Shown here one piece after another: positions 15,682-24,481 of a stretch of DNA of 36,021 nucleotides. The notes beneath the pieces are model-generated. The model saw only the letters and a list, made by a program, of their open reading frames with translations, did no database searches and had not been told where the DNA came from. The position numbers and the translations under genes are program-made. Each line of letters begins with the position of its first letter. Within the stretch, counting starts at the first letter, position 1. Where the stretch lies: positions 1 to 36,021 of the IMG/VR virus record IMGVR_UViG_3300033153_004893. The stretch is one strand, 5' to 3'. The DNA is from a virus.

Positions 15682-17184
15682 ATGACAAACATAGCAACAA
15701 GATCAAGCGCACTGGCTATAATGGAAGAAACCACAGAAGGTACCCCCGTAGTACCAACAGCATCGACTGATTACATAAAACTACAAGACGATTTCACCAT
15801 GGACCCAGCTGTAGAAAGCTTAGAAAATGCTGAGGCAGCAAGTTCTATTGGGGCATCAAAACCAATAGCAGGAGCCGAAAGCCCAACCGCTGGATTCTCT
15901 CACTACGTTAGGGGCTCCGCTGTTGAGGGACAAGCACCAAACTACAACCTTTTACCTAAGGCTATGTTTGGCTCTGAGCATATTAGAGGAACAGAGCGCG
16001 ATACTGTAGCAGGATCAACAACATCCGTATTGAATGTTGATGCCTCAGAAGGTTTAGAATTTGCTCGCGGTCATATGGTCCTTCTGAAAGACCCAACAAA
16101 TGGATATTCAGCAAGATTTATTGAGTCAGTCTCAACCGATGCCTTAACTATGGGCTTCGATGTAGCTAATCCGCCTGCGGCTTTAGTTAACTTGGGGCTT
16201 GGTGTCACGTATTTGCCAGTTAACGAGAATCACCCGACCCTAGCGATTTGGCACTACATCGGGGACCAAGGCGCTATTCAAATGATGAGTGGCTCAAGGG
16301 TTGTTAGCGCATCATTTGATATATCAGCAGGGCAATTAATTAATGCAAGCTATAGTCTTGAAGGATTATCTTATTACTTTGATCCGATCACAATTACAGC
16401 GACAAATAAATACATCGATTTTAATGACGGTGGCGTTCAGGTTGCTAGTATAGCTGAGAAGACATACAAAGATATCCATGCTCTAGCTGAGGCTGTCGCG
16501 GCTGCTTGTGATGGGCAATCAACTGACACAATTACCCTTGGATATGATGATGCTACTGGAAAATTCACCTTTACAAGTGATGGTGGAACTTTCAGCCTTC
16601 TTTGGAGCACTGGCGCGAATGCAGTAAATTCAATCGGATCAACAATTGGCTTCTTAGTAGCTGCCGATGACACAGGAGCAACATCATACACATCCGACAA
16701 CGCGCAAGATTATTCAAGCCCACAAGACGCAACATTTGATGATGCTGAGCCTCTAGCCGCTAAAGGCCATGAAGTTATGTTAGGTGATGCTAGCGACACA
16801 ACATGCTTTAGCCCATCAACCATAACTATCTCGTATGACAACACCAAGGCAAGCCAACAAGATATTTGTGCTGAGTCAGGTGTTTCGGGCTCACTATTTA
16901 ATGCTAGGGGTATCACAATATCAATGAGTTCATTACTTCAAAAGTATGATGCTGATAAAATGAGAAGATTTAGGAAGAATGATAATATCAAATATCAATC
17001 TACTCATGGCCTTAAGGTCGGTGGTAACTGGGTCGCTGGTAAAACAGTAGGATTCTTTAGCCCGACAATGACCATATCAAGTATTAAGATTGATAATCTT
17101 GATGGACAAGCTCAACTTACCCTAGAGTTAAAGCCCTATGTTGACTCAAATGGACAAGGTGAGTTTTATTACGGACAAGTTTAA
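15682..17184 (+). CDS. Major tail tube protein with an inserted domain
   Basis: A 500-residue protein between tail terminator and tail chaperones. The start (MEETTEGTPVVPTASTDYIKLQDDF) and the FDISAGQLINASYSLEG segment match large siphovirus tube proteins. Residues about 232-346 form an insert, ITATNKYIDFNDGGVQVAS ... FLVAADDTGATSYTSDNAQDY, which resembles residues 50-142 of the 20214-21329 product. The insert probably projects from the tube surface. The C-terminal part returns to tube-like strands (QLTLELKPYVD). It is the likely main tail component. Confidence 0.82.
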   Translation: MTNIATRSSALAIMEETTEGTPVVPTASTDYIKLQDDFTMDPAVESLENAEAASSIGASKPIAGAESPTAGFSHYVRGSAVEGQAPNYNLLPKAMFGSEHIRGTERDTVAGSTTSVLNVDASEGLEFARGHMVLLKDPTNGYSARFIESVSTDALTMGFDVANPPAALVNLGLGVTYLPVNENHPTLAIWHYIGDQGAIQMMSGSRVVSASFDISAGQLINASYSLEGLSYYFDPITITATNKYIDFNDGGVQVASIAEKTYKDIHALAEAVAAACDGQSTDTITLGYDDATGKFTFTSDGGTFSLLWSTGANAVNSIGSTIGFLVAADDTGATSYTSDNAQDYSSPQDATFDDAEPLAAKGHEVMLGDASDTTCFSPSTITISYDNTKASQQDICAESGVSGSLFNARGITISMSSLLQKYDADKMRRFRKNDNIKYQSTHGLKVGGNWVAGKTVGFFSPTMTISSIKIDNLDGQAQLTLELKPYVDSNGQGEFYYGQV

Positions 17185-17205
17185 CATTTAGCAGGAGAGA
17201 GAAAA

Positions 17206-17571
17206 ATGGAATCAAATGAGAAAATTTTAAACACGCACAATTATAGTCCAGAACTAAAGGATAAGGATGGGAATCTTTATTTTGACGGGGCTATAGTTGT
17301 GACTTTGCCACATTGGAAAGAAAGACAAGCTATAAGAAATAAGGTTGTCGACCTTAAGGGTGACGATGCAGAAAATTACATGATGGAACTAGCTGATGGA
17401 TGTTGTGAATCCGTTGATTTAAAGGTTGTCAAATTTGACAAGCATATAAAATCATTTAGCGAACTAATGAACTACCAAGAGGGTGTAAAGGTTGCTATGG
17501 AAATGGCAAAATTTCAAATTGGTGGTGTTACGTTGGGAAACGGTTTAGAGCAGCCCTTGGACAACAAGTAA
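17206..17571 (+). CDS. Tail assembly chaperone, short form (G-like)
   Basis: A 121-residue acidic protein between tube and tape measure, where lambda G-type chaperones lie. It would hold the tape measure during tube polymerisation. It contains the slippery site near its end (17535-17541), so only a fraction of ribosomes end at this stop. GCAGGAGAG precedes ATG. Confidence 0.85.
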   Translation: MESNEKILNTHNYSPELKDKDGNLYFDGAIVVTLPHWKERQAIRNKVVDLKGDDAENYMMELADGCCESVDLKVVKFDKHIKSFSELMNYQEGVKVAMEMAKFQIGGVTLGNGLEQPLDNK

Positions 17572-17765
17572 GGTCTGCTTTTGGTGGCCATGCGTATCAA
17601 AATGAAACATGGTCATATCTACACCAATACAATGTAAGGAAGACGCTTTGCAAATTAGGTTTTCATGATGATATAAATAATCTTGACGCAGATACGGCAG
17701 AAGCTTTTTTTATGATTGATCAAGAAATTATAAAATTAGAAAATCGCAAGAAGCAAAAAGGGTGA
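17206..17765 (+). CDS. Tail assembly chaperone, frameshifted long form (GT-like)
   Basis: A -1 slip on GGGAAAC joins the G frame to an otherwise start-less frame that runs FRAALGQQVRSAFGGHAY onward to a TGA at 17763-17765, giving 186 residues. The extension has no early start codon or ribosome-binding site of its own, and its stop lies 4 bases before the tape-measure ATG. Both points are classic for G/GT pairs. The T part is expected to recruit tube subunits to the tape measure. Confidence 0.88.
17535..17541 (+). promoter_or_regulatory. Programmed -1 ribosomal frameshift site GGGAAAC
   Basis: In the zero frame the codons are TTG-GGA-AAC, so G GGA AAC fits the X XXY YYZ rule. After slipping, the ribosome reads GGG-AAA and continues CGG-TTT-AGA in the open -1 frame. 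The equivalent lambda site is GGGAAAG. Confidence 0.9.
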
Positions 17766-17769
17766 GAAG

Positions 17770-20214
17770 ATGGCTGTAATTGATGTTGGTCTAAATCTAG
17801 AAGTTAAAGCCGCTGCTAAGGCAATGAAGACATTTGCCAAATCAACCCAAAATCAAATCAAAGCAATATCGAGTAATTTTAGTTTAATGGGTACGGCAGC
17901 TGTTGCAGCTGTTGGTGCCTTTGCTACTGGTAAATTACTGAGTGGTATACAAGATGTCACAGCCGCGGCAGCAATCCAAGAGGATGCTATCAAGGCGATG
18001 AATACGGCCCTAGCTCTTTCTGGTGAGTTTTCAGAAGAGGCTAGTAAGGATATGCAAGACTATGCAGCATCATTGCAGGCTGTAACAACAACAGGCGATG
18101 AGGCCATACTTGAGCAAATTGCTCTAGCTAAATCATTCGGAGCTAGTAACGATCAAGCTAAAGAATTGGTTAAGGCTGCATTGGATTTATCAGCAGCAAC
18201 AGGGCAAACCCTAGAAACATCAGTTAGAAATTTAGGTGGTACATTATCGGGCGTAACCGGTCTTTTATCAAAACAAGTACCTGCCTTAAAAAATCTTACT
18301 GCTGAACAACTCAAATCAGGTGACGCTATTGCCATCATTTCTAAGCAATTTGGGGGCGCAGCAGAATCAATTACTCAAACATTCTCGGGCGCTCTTATCC
18401 AAAGCCAAAACTTAGTTGGTGATTTTCAAGAGGAGCTTGGCTTTCTTGTTACAAAAAATTCTCTAGTAACGCAAAGTATTGGCCTATTTTCAAAGGCAAT
18501 GACAAAGGTTATTTCTGTTATTAGTGACAACAGAGAAGCGATAATATCATTTATCAATAAGGGTATTAGAGCACTAATTTCATCCATTCCGACATTACTC
18601 AAAGGCTTCAAATTTATATTAAGCGGCTTTGAGGGTATCGCGCTAGCATCATCTACCGTAAAGCTTGCTATAGCTGAATTAATCCTAGGAATCCTTGAAT
18701 TTTCAGCAGCAGAGACAGCAATAAATGGGATAACTGATGTCTTCAGGGCTCTTGGCTCAACAGTATTGGCCGTTGTCAGTGGCATAATTGAAGGCCTGCA
18801 AGAGATTCCTTTTGCCTCTGAAGCATTTAAGGCAATGGGTTTTGATGTAGAATCTGTTGAAACAAAGCTAGATAGTCTTGGCGCTAGTCTTGTTGGGTCG
18901 ATAGGTAAAAATAAAACAGAAGAGCTAAAAGAAGGGATGCGATCCTTTAGAGACGCGGCCCTTGAATCAGGTACCTCGATTGAGGAATCTTTTGCTGGTG
19001 TCAACACTGGGCTTGATTTTGTTATAGAGACAACCCAACAGTTAACGGATGATATATTAAAGGTTGGTGATACTCAGGTTGAGTCATCAAATAAAGCGAT
19101 AGAGGCATTAAACAAACAAGCGGCTGCTCAAAAAGCATTGTCAGGTGAGGCGGCTCTTGGTCCTCAAATATCGGCTGATCTTTTAAAAGAGAGATTAGTT
19201 AAAATAAAGCTCGAGGAAGAAGATCAAAAGAAGGCTCTAGTTATTGAGCAAAAGGCGGCTGCTGAGTTTGGTAAAACCGTAACATCGGCTGCAACAGCAT
19301 TTACAACAGGAGCAAAGGGAGCTAATGACCTTATTAAACAAGGTGCGGTCGCTGCCGCAACAGCTGCATTCGGCCCTGCTGGTGCTGCTGCCGGTCCGAT
19401 ATTCGATTTGCTTGCCCAAGGCCCAGAACAAACAAGAAAGATGATTGAGGAGTTCATTGATGCGATCCCAGTGGTAATTGATACCTTGGTTGAATCGGCT
19501 CCCGTTCTTATCGATGCGCTTGCTGAGAATATAGATAAGATTATTATTCCACTGTCAGACCCTTCCTTATGGACAAGGGTAGCTATATCTGTCGGTAGAT
19601 CATTAGTTACCAATGCGATCCCTGCCTTCGCTCAATCCATGGTAGAGGCTTTCAACGGGATACTGAGTAATTTTAAAACAAATATGGGATTGGCATCTAT
19701 TGATATTAAGAATTCTATGGGCGTTGGGGCCGATTACTTTTCTGAAAAAATAAAGGCCATAGGCAATGAATTTAAGATCTTCTTTAATTTATTACTAGAG
19801 CCATTCCAAGGTATTATTGATGGGTTCAATAAGGTTATAGACAAAATAAATGATACCTTGGATATAGAAACCGCTGTGTCAAAAGGCGGTGGGAAAATCG
19901 TCGAGGCTGGAAAAGATTTTATCTCTGCTTTCGGGGCTGCCGATGGGATGGATGTCCCTCAAGGTTTTCCTAACGATACATTCCCAGCAAGGTTAACTAG
20001 TGGTGAGGCGGTAATAACAACAAGTACAACCGATAAACTCAATTCATTTATAGATCAGCAAAATTCTCAAGGAGGAGCAGCAGAAAATCTATTGCTCCAA
20101 ATACTCAATGCTCTACAAGGCGGGCAGGTAGTCAATGCTTCCATTGAAATGGATGGGCAGGTTCTAGCTGATGCAATCCTTAACCTAAATCGACAAAATG
20201 CGAGGCTCGCGTAA
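17770..20214 (+). CDS. Tape measure protein
   Basis: An 814-residue protein that sets tail length and is ejected with DNA. It is Ala-rich and helical, with hydrophobic stretches at about 37-60, 265-310 and 520-548 that may insert into the host membrane. The C-terminus has FPARLTSGEAVI, as in other tape measures. At about 1.5 angstrom per residue a tail near 120 nm is expected. It follows the GT stop by 4 bases and overlaps the next start (TAATG). Confidence 0.92.
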   Translation: MAVIDVGLNLEVKAAAKAMKTFAKSTQNQIKAISSNFSLMGTAAVAAVGAFATGKLLSGIQDVTAAAAIQEDAIKAMNTALALSGEFSEEASKDMQDYAASLQAVTTTGDEAILEQIALAKSFGASNDQAKELVKAALDLSAATGQTLETSVRNLGGTLSGVTGLLSKQVPALKNLTAEQLKSGDAIAIISKQFGGAAESITQTFSGALIQSQNLVGDFQEELGFLVTKNSLVTQSIGLFSKAMTKVISVISDNREAIISFINKGIRALISSIPTLLKGFKFILSGFEGIALASSTVKLAIAELILGILEFSAAETAINGITDVFRALGSTVLAVVSGIIEGLQEIPFASEAFKAMGFDVESVETKLDSLGASLVGSIGKNKTEELKEGMRSFRDAALESGTSIEESFAGVNTGLDFVIETTQQLTDDILKVGDTQVESSNKAIEALNKQAAAQKALSGEAALGPQISADLLKERLVKIKLEEEDQKKALVIEQKAAAEFGKTVTSAATAFTTGAKGANDLIKQGAVAAATAAFGPAGAAAGPIFDLLAQGPEQTRKMIEEFIDAIPVVIDTLVESAPVLIDALAENIDKIIIPLSDPSLWTRVAISVGRSLVTNAIPAFAQSMVEAFNGILSNFKTNMGLASIDIKNSMGVGADYFSEKIKAIGNEFKIFFNLLLEPFQGIIDGFNKVIDKINDTLDIETAVSKGGGKIVEAGKDFISAFGAADGMDVPQGFPNDTFPARLTSGEAVITTSTTDKLNSFIDQQNSQGGAAENLLLQILNALQGGQVVNASIEMDGQVLADAILNLNRQNARLA

Positions 20215-21329
20215 TGGCTGAGGCTAATCACAGAATAAGATTCATGATAAACAATAGGGCTGAGGATACGCTTGGCTCGTTTTCATCTGAAGATACATTA
20301 TATCCATTTACAAATACCCAAAGCAAAATCAGACAGACATATTGGTTACAAACTGGGTATTTCAATGTGACAGCATCAAATCAAGTTATATATTTCAATG
20401 ATGGGGCTGATAAATCTGTAAATATACCAATAGCCGAGTACACAGACAGAACAGTATTTGTTGCAGCTATTATGACTGCTCTTAATTCAGTGTCATCAAA
20501 TTGGATGTCTTCATATGTATCATATTCTGGCTACATAAAAATAGAGAGATCATCGGGCACTGGGATATTGAGGGTGTCTCAAACAATAAACTCAATATGG
20601 AATTTAATAGGATTCACAGGATCAACAGATATAACAGCAGGCAAAGCAGATGCAAAAAGATGGCATGAAAAAGAATTTGTTAAATGGGATTTTGGTACTT
20701 CTGTTAGCTGCACCTTTTTTGCTGGTATTTATAAAGCTGGTAAAGATTTCCCACTCACCCAATCGGGAACCTATCGATTACAAGCCAATAATATTGATGA
20801 TTTTACATCACCGCCCTTAGATGAATTAATGACCACAACAGAGGATGGCTTATTTCATGTTATGGATGCTGAGGATACAAATTATAGGTTCTGGCTGTTC
20901 ACTCTCATTGACAATGAAAACCCATTGAATGAGACAGGATTGCCCATAAGTCATATTTATCTAGGTGACCATAGGACTATGAGCACCACAAACGTACAGC
21001 GTGGCTTTTCAAAATCAATAGTTGATCCAACAAAAAGACAAACATCCATAGGCGGCCAAGAGTATTTTGATCTAAAAACAAAATATTTTACCTACTCAAA
21101 TATGTCTGTAATACAATTAACAGAGACAGAACGCCTAGAAATAGAAACAATATTCGATAGGGTTGGAATATCAGAACCATTCTATTTGTCGGTTGATCCA
21201 AAATTATGCATAACATCAAGGTTAAATGACATGACAAGGCTTGTAAGATGGGATGGGAAAGCCCCGACCTTTCAACAGCTATTCCTTACAAGATTCAATG
21301 TTAGCTTTGCAGTTAAAGAGGTGCTTTAA
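20214..21329 (+). CDS. Distal tail / tail-tip protein with tube-like insert
   Basis: A 371-residue protein straight after the tape measure, where distal tail (Dit-like) proteins lie. Residues 50-142 (FNVTASNQVIYFNDG, IAEYTDRTVFVAAIMTAL, WNLIGFTGSTD) look like the inserted domain of the tail tube protein, a rare repeat across two tail genes. The remainder has mixed beta segments with no enzyme motif. It probably starts the baseplate hub. Confidence 0.7.
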   Translation: MAEANHRIRFMINNRAEDTLGSFSSEDTLYPFTNTQSKIRQTYWLQTGYFNVTASNQVIYFNDGADKSVNIPIAEYTDRTVFVAAIMTALNSVSSNWMSSYVSYSGYIKIERSSGTGILRVSQTINSIWNLIGFTGSTDITAGKADAKRWHEKEFVKWDFGTSVSCTFFAGIYKAGKDFPLTQSGTYRLQANNIDDFTSPPLDELMTTTEDGLFHVMDAEDTNYRFWLFTLIDNENPLNETGLPISHIYLGDHRTMSTTNVQRGFSKSIVDPTKRQTSIGGQEYFDLKTKYFTYSNMSVIQLTETERLEIETIFDRVGISEPFYLSVDPKLCITSRLNDMTRLVRWDGKAPTFQQLFLTRFNVSFAVKEVL

Positions 21330-21784
21330 TGTCGTTTGAGCAATTTGCTGATATTCAAGATTTTATAGTCATAGAGACGGGCGTAAAGCAAGCACTAGGG
21401 GCCTTTAGTTTGGCCAATAGTATGCAGCTATCTAATATAAAACTAACCTTAAATAATACAGGTACCCCAGCAGGAAATGAAAAAATTAGGATTAACCTTT
21501 ATTCGACAGATAGATATGAATCTAGTTTTGCTAGTAGTGATTGGGCTTCTATATCTAATATCGACGGATTGACAACAGATTGGATAGGCTGGGTTAAGCT
21601 TGATTTTAATAGGGTCGGCATTGATAGCAATGAGGCTGTATATGCAGAGATCGAAACACTCAATTACACAAGAGATGCTCTAAATTTCTACCTAGGGCTT
21701 GGGCTCGATTGGCCTGTTAGCTTTAATTCATTCAACACAACTGGTGGCGCTCCTGTGGCAATGCAAATATTTGGATATAAATAA
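21329..21784 (+). CDS. Small tail-tip accessory protein
   Basis: A 151-residue beta-rich protein. It has a jelly-roll-like strand pattern (MQLSNIKLTLNNTGTPAG, IRINLYSTDRYESS, AVYAEIETL) reminiscent of carbohydrate-binding modules. It overlaps both neighbours by single bases and sits between distal tail and tip proteins. A sugar- or virion-binding role is possible but unproven. Confidence 0.62.
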   Translation: MSFEQFADIQDFIVIETGVKQALGAFSLANSMQLSNIKLTLNNTGTPAGNEKIRINLYSTDRYESSFASSDWASISNIDGLTTDWIGWVKLDFNRVGIDSNEAVYAEIETLNYTRDALNFYLGLGLDWPVSFNSFNTTGGAPVAMQIFGYK

Positions 21785-23910
21785 TGACCTATTCTGATGA
21801 AATCGCAAAACCATCATCCGAGAGAAATTATCTTGTAAGAATAGATAATAGTACCGATTTAAGCCTTACGGCTGATGTTGTTGGCATTATAGCTGGTGGC
21901 GTTAAGTGCAGGGTACCTAATGATTATATTTATGTAGCTTCTATTGTTAGGCATGGAAATACGTTAACCTACTCAGCTACAGCAACAGACACTATAGATT
22001 ATTGGTATTATGACGCTGGTTTTGTTTATTTAAATTCACCGACGATACCAAATGTAAGCACAAATATAATTATTCTCAATCATGGCCTATTCTACACAAA
22101 TGGTATCCAAGATTATTATTACCCTGATCCGACCGCACCATCAGGGACCAAGGTTTTATTTAAATCATACATGCTAAATGATCCTAAAATAAGAGAATCT
22201 ATAAAGAACGTATTCCATGGCCAATTGTCATTATCATCTATATCCATAAAATTATCGGACCATGAAGACGAGCTGCTTAATCTGTGTAAAATAAATGATT
22301 CATTTAATAGGCAGCCAGTATTTGTATGGTCTGAAGTTAACGGTGAGATAAATCTAAAATATTCAGGTAATATTGTTGGGCTTAGTATCGGAGAAAACAC
22401 TGTAGATTTTTCAGTAAATAGTAAGTTCGAGTCATTGTTTGAGCCTGCGTACATGAGAGATGATACTGATAGGGCTTTTTTCAATAAGACATGGTTGGCT
22501 GATTTGTATCCTGATGATGATGGTAGGCCGTTGCCTTATATATTCAATAATTCTCCTTTTGGTTTTGTTGAATCAAAAACACTACAATACAACAACAGCG
22601 TAGGCAGCTACCTAAAGGGCAGAACACACACAATTGATGAAAGTAAATGCTTTAGATCTGCATGTTTTGACTATTCTTTCGGTCCAGCCAGTAGGAATGA
22701 TTATTGGATGTTATGCAGAACGTCTTCACTTGGGTATAAAACTCTTGATTTTGGAACAATGACCACGGCTTATGTCAATGATAGCGGCGGGTCACCAGAA
22801 CGCATTGAAGGCAATGGATTAAGTACATCACCAATTTTTGTAGCGACAACAGGTCATAATATCAAAGTTGGTGATAGCTTTAGAGTCACAAGATCAGCCA
22901 CGGATTATTATGTTTTGGTTATGACTTCTGATGCTAGTGGTTTCATGGGTATGATCACTAGAAATAATGGTAATAATTATGCTTCTGGGACAAATGATAA
23001 TTTTATTGGTGCAACATTCCACACAAACAAAGGGCCTGCATTAGTAATTACAGACAATCAAGGCAATAGATATTTTCCAAATTACTACAGAGATTTTGAA
23101 GTATTCTTTTCCACTATGACAAGTGGTAATGAGATAATGTACGTTAGGCTCGACGTTGGTATTGCTGGCTCATTAAACATGACCACTGCCGTTGATCCAT
23201 CGCTTCATAGCATTTCATTCAGAGCCACAGAGAATGAATCGGCTGACTCAAGTGATACAAATGTGGTGAAAACGATTGTCGAACTCGCTACCGGCGTAAC
23301 AACAACTACGGGTTCAACTACGTCCGATGTGTCTTTTAGTATTCCATCATTGGAAGAAACGGATTACAGAAATTACTCTAGTTATATCGAAAAAATATTC
23401 GAGTCAACTTTTGGATATCTTGCATTAACCCAAAACTCAAGTAATTTTATCTACGACAAAATATCCGTACAATCATCAACAGATGAAAGAGATAGCATCA
23501 ACATAATTGGTTCGTTTAGCATAAAGATAGAATACAAAGATATCGTTAGTGAAATAAGATTTAAGAATAAATACTATGATGTTGCTGGTGCTGTAGCTGA
23601 TTCGACCGTCACTGTCTCATCTAATAGAGCTAGGTATTTGCATAACGTCAGTAAATCAAAGGATTTTGAGCATGTTTTAACTGATATGACATCTAGGTCT
23701 AGTGATATACTAAAAATACTATCGACTAGATTTGCAGAATACACTTTTGATACAAGCTCAATTGACCTTGATTTAATAGTAGGGCAACCTAGGAACATGA
23801 CTTTTGAGAGATCTTTACCAAAAACAACAGGCAACAATATTTTTGTAACTTCTATATCATCGAGTAATAAGAAAACTACGGTAAGCGGAAATGATTTAGG
23901 CGAACTATAA
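21784..23910 (+). CDS. Tail tip / baseplate hub protein
   Basis: A 708-residue protein in the tail-tip position. The first part (YLVRIDNSTDLSLTADVVGI, then about residues 140-230 with SISIKLSDHEDELLNL and NIVGLSIGENTVDFSV) resembles hub proteins with gp27/gpJ-type domains. A central Ser/Thr-rich section follows, and the C-terminal part (about residues 515-700) again looks hub-like. No peptidase or lyase motif is seen. It probably links the tail tip to the fibres coded downstream. Confidence 0.7.
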   Translation: MTYSDEIAKPSSERNYLVRIDNSTDLSLTADVVGIIAGGVKCRVPNDYIYVASIVRHGNTLTYSATATDTIDYWYYDAGFVYLNSPTIPNVSTNIIILNHGLFYTNGIQDYYYPDPTAPSGTKVLFKSYMLNDPKIRESIKNVFHGQLSLSSISIKLSDHEDELLNLCKINDSFNRQPVFVWSEVNGEINLKYSGNIVGLSIGENTVDFSVNSKFESLFEPAYMRDDTDRAFFNKTWLADLYPDDDGRPLPYIFNNSPFGFVESKTLQYNNSVGSYLKGRTHTIDESKCFRSACFDYSFGPASRNDYWMLCRTSSLGYKTLDFGTMTTAYVNDSGGSPERIEGNGLSTSPIFVATTGHNIKVGDSFRVTRSATDYYVLVMTSDASGFMGMITRNNGNNYASGTNDNFIGATFHTNKGPALVITDNQGNRYFPNYYRDFEVFFSTMTSGNEIMYVRLDVGIAGSLNMTTAVDPSLHSISFRATENESADSSDTNVVKTIVELATGVTTTTGSTTSDVSFSIPSLEETDYRNYSSYIEKIFESTFGYLALTQNSSNFIYDKISVQSSTDERDSINIIGSFSIKIEYKDIVSEIRFKNKYYDVAGAVADSTVTVSSNRARYLHNVSKSKDFEHVLTDMTSRSSDILKILSTRFAEYTFDTSSIDLDLIVGQPRNMTFERSLPKTTGNNIFVTSISSSNKKTTVSGNDLGEL

Positions 23911-23920
23911 GGGGCTCCAA

Positions 23921-24481
23921 ATGGGCGAGGTAATTACAAAACAATTTGCTGAGGGTGTAAGTGTTGTACCACCATCTACACTGGCAAAAATAGCTAATAA
24001 ATTTGCAAATTATGCTAACGATGGTGCTTTTGTTACTGCAAATGGTACCGCCGTTGCTGGCAATGCCTACTGGAATACAACAGAGAAGGCACTAAGGGTT
24101 TATAATGGTGCAGCGTGGGAGTGGTATTACGGCACCAACAAATTAAAAGTATCTTGCCTCAATGCTCAAACTGATACCGATATATCGGGGTTTATATTTG
24201 CAAAAGCATCAATTCATCAGGTTATAATTGATGTGTCAGTCTTTAGGCGCACCGATACTCAGTCGTTTAGCCAAAATATTAGGGTTGTTTTGATAAATGA
24301 TCTTGAGGGTGATGTTTGGCTAGGCCCAATTACTCAAGGCGCTGGTGATATTTCAGGGGTAACATTTTCTATTCATGCCACAACTGGGCAGGTAGCTTAT
24401 AGCTCAACAAATCTTACAGGTGGAAATTATAGCGGTGACATAAGAATAACTAACATTAGATTGATAAAGGTAGCTGCATAA
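23921..24481 (+). CDS. Tail fibre or fibre-attachment protein
   Basis: A 186-residue protein. The N-terminal part is helical. It is followed by GNAYWNTTEKALRVYNGAAWEW, a segment common in phage fibre proteins, and a beta-rich C-terminal half. A strong AAGGGG site precedes ATG, and TAATG couples it to the large fibre gene. It probably joins the tip to the receptor-binding fibre. Confidence 0.68.
   Translation: MGEVITKQFAEGVSVVPPSTLAKIANKFANYANDGAFVTANGTAVAGNAYWNTTEKALRVYNGAAWEWYYGTNKLKVSCLNAQTDTDISGFIFAKASIHQVIIDVSVFRRTDTQSFSQNIRVVLINDLEGDVWLGPITQGAGDISGVTFSIHATTGQVAYSSTNLTGGNYSGDIRITNIRLIKVAA

Noticed and set aside
15682-17184. Tail sheath protein
   Set aside because: Order before the G/GT chaperones, a strand pattern of tube proteins with a surface insert and lack of any second tube gene favour a siphovirus tube protein.
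18153-19613. Long minus-strand frames inside the tape-measure gene
   Set aside because: These are shadows of a strongly codon-biased, Ala/Ser-rich gene and have no start signals or neighbours in that direction.
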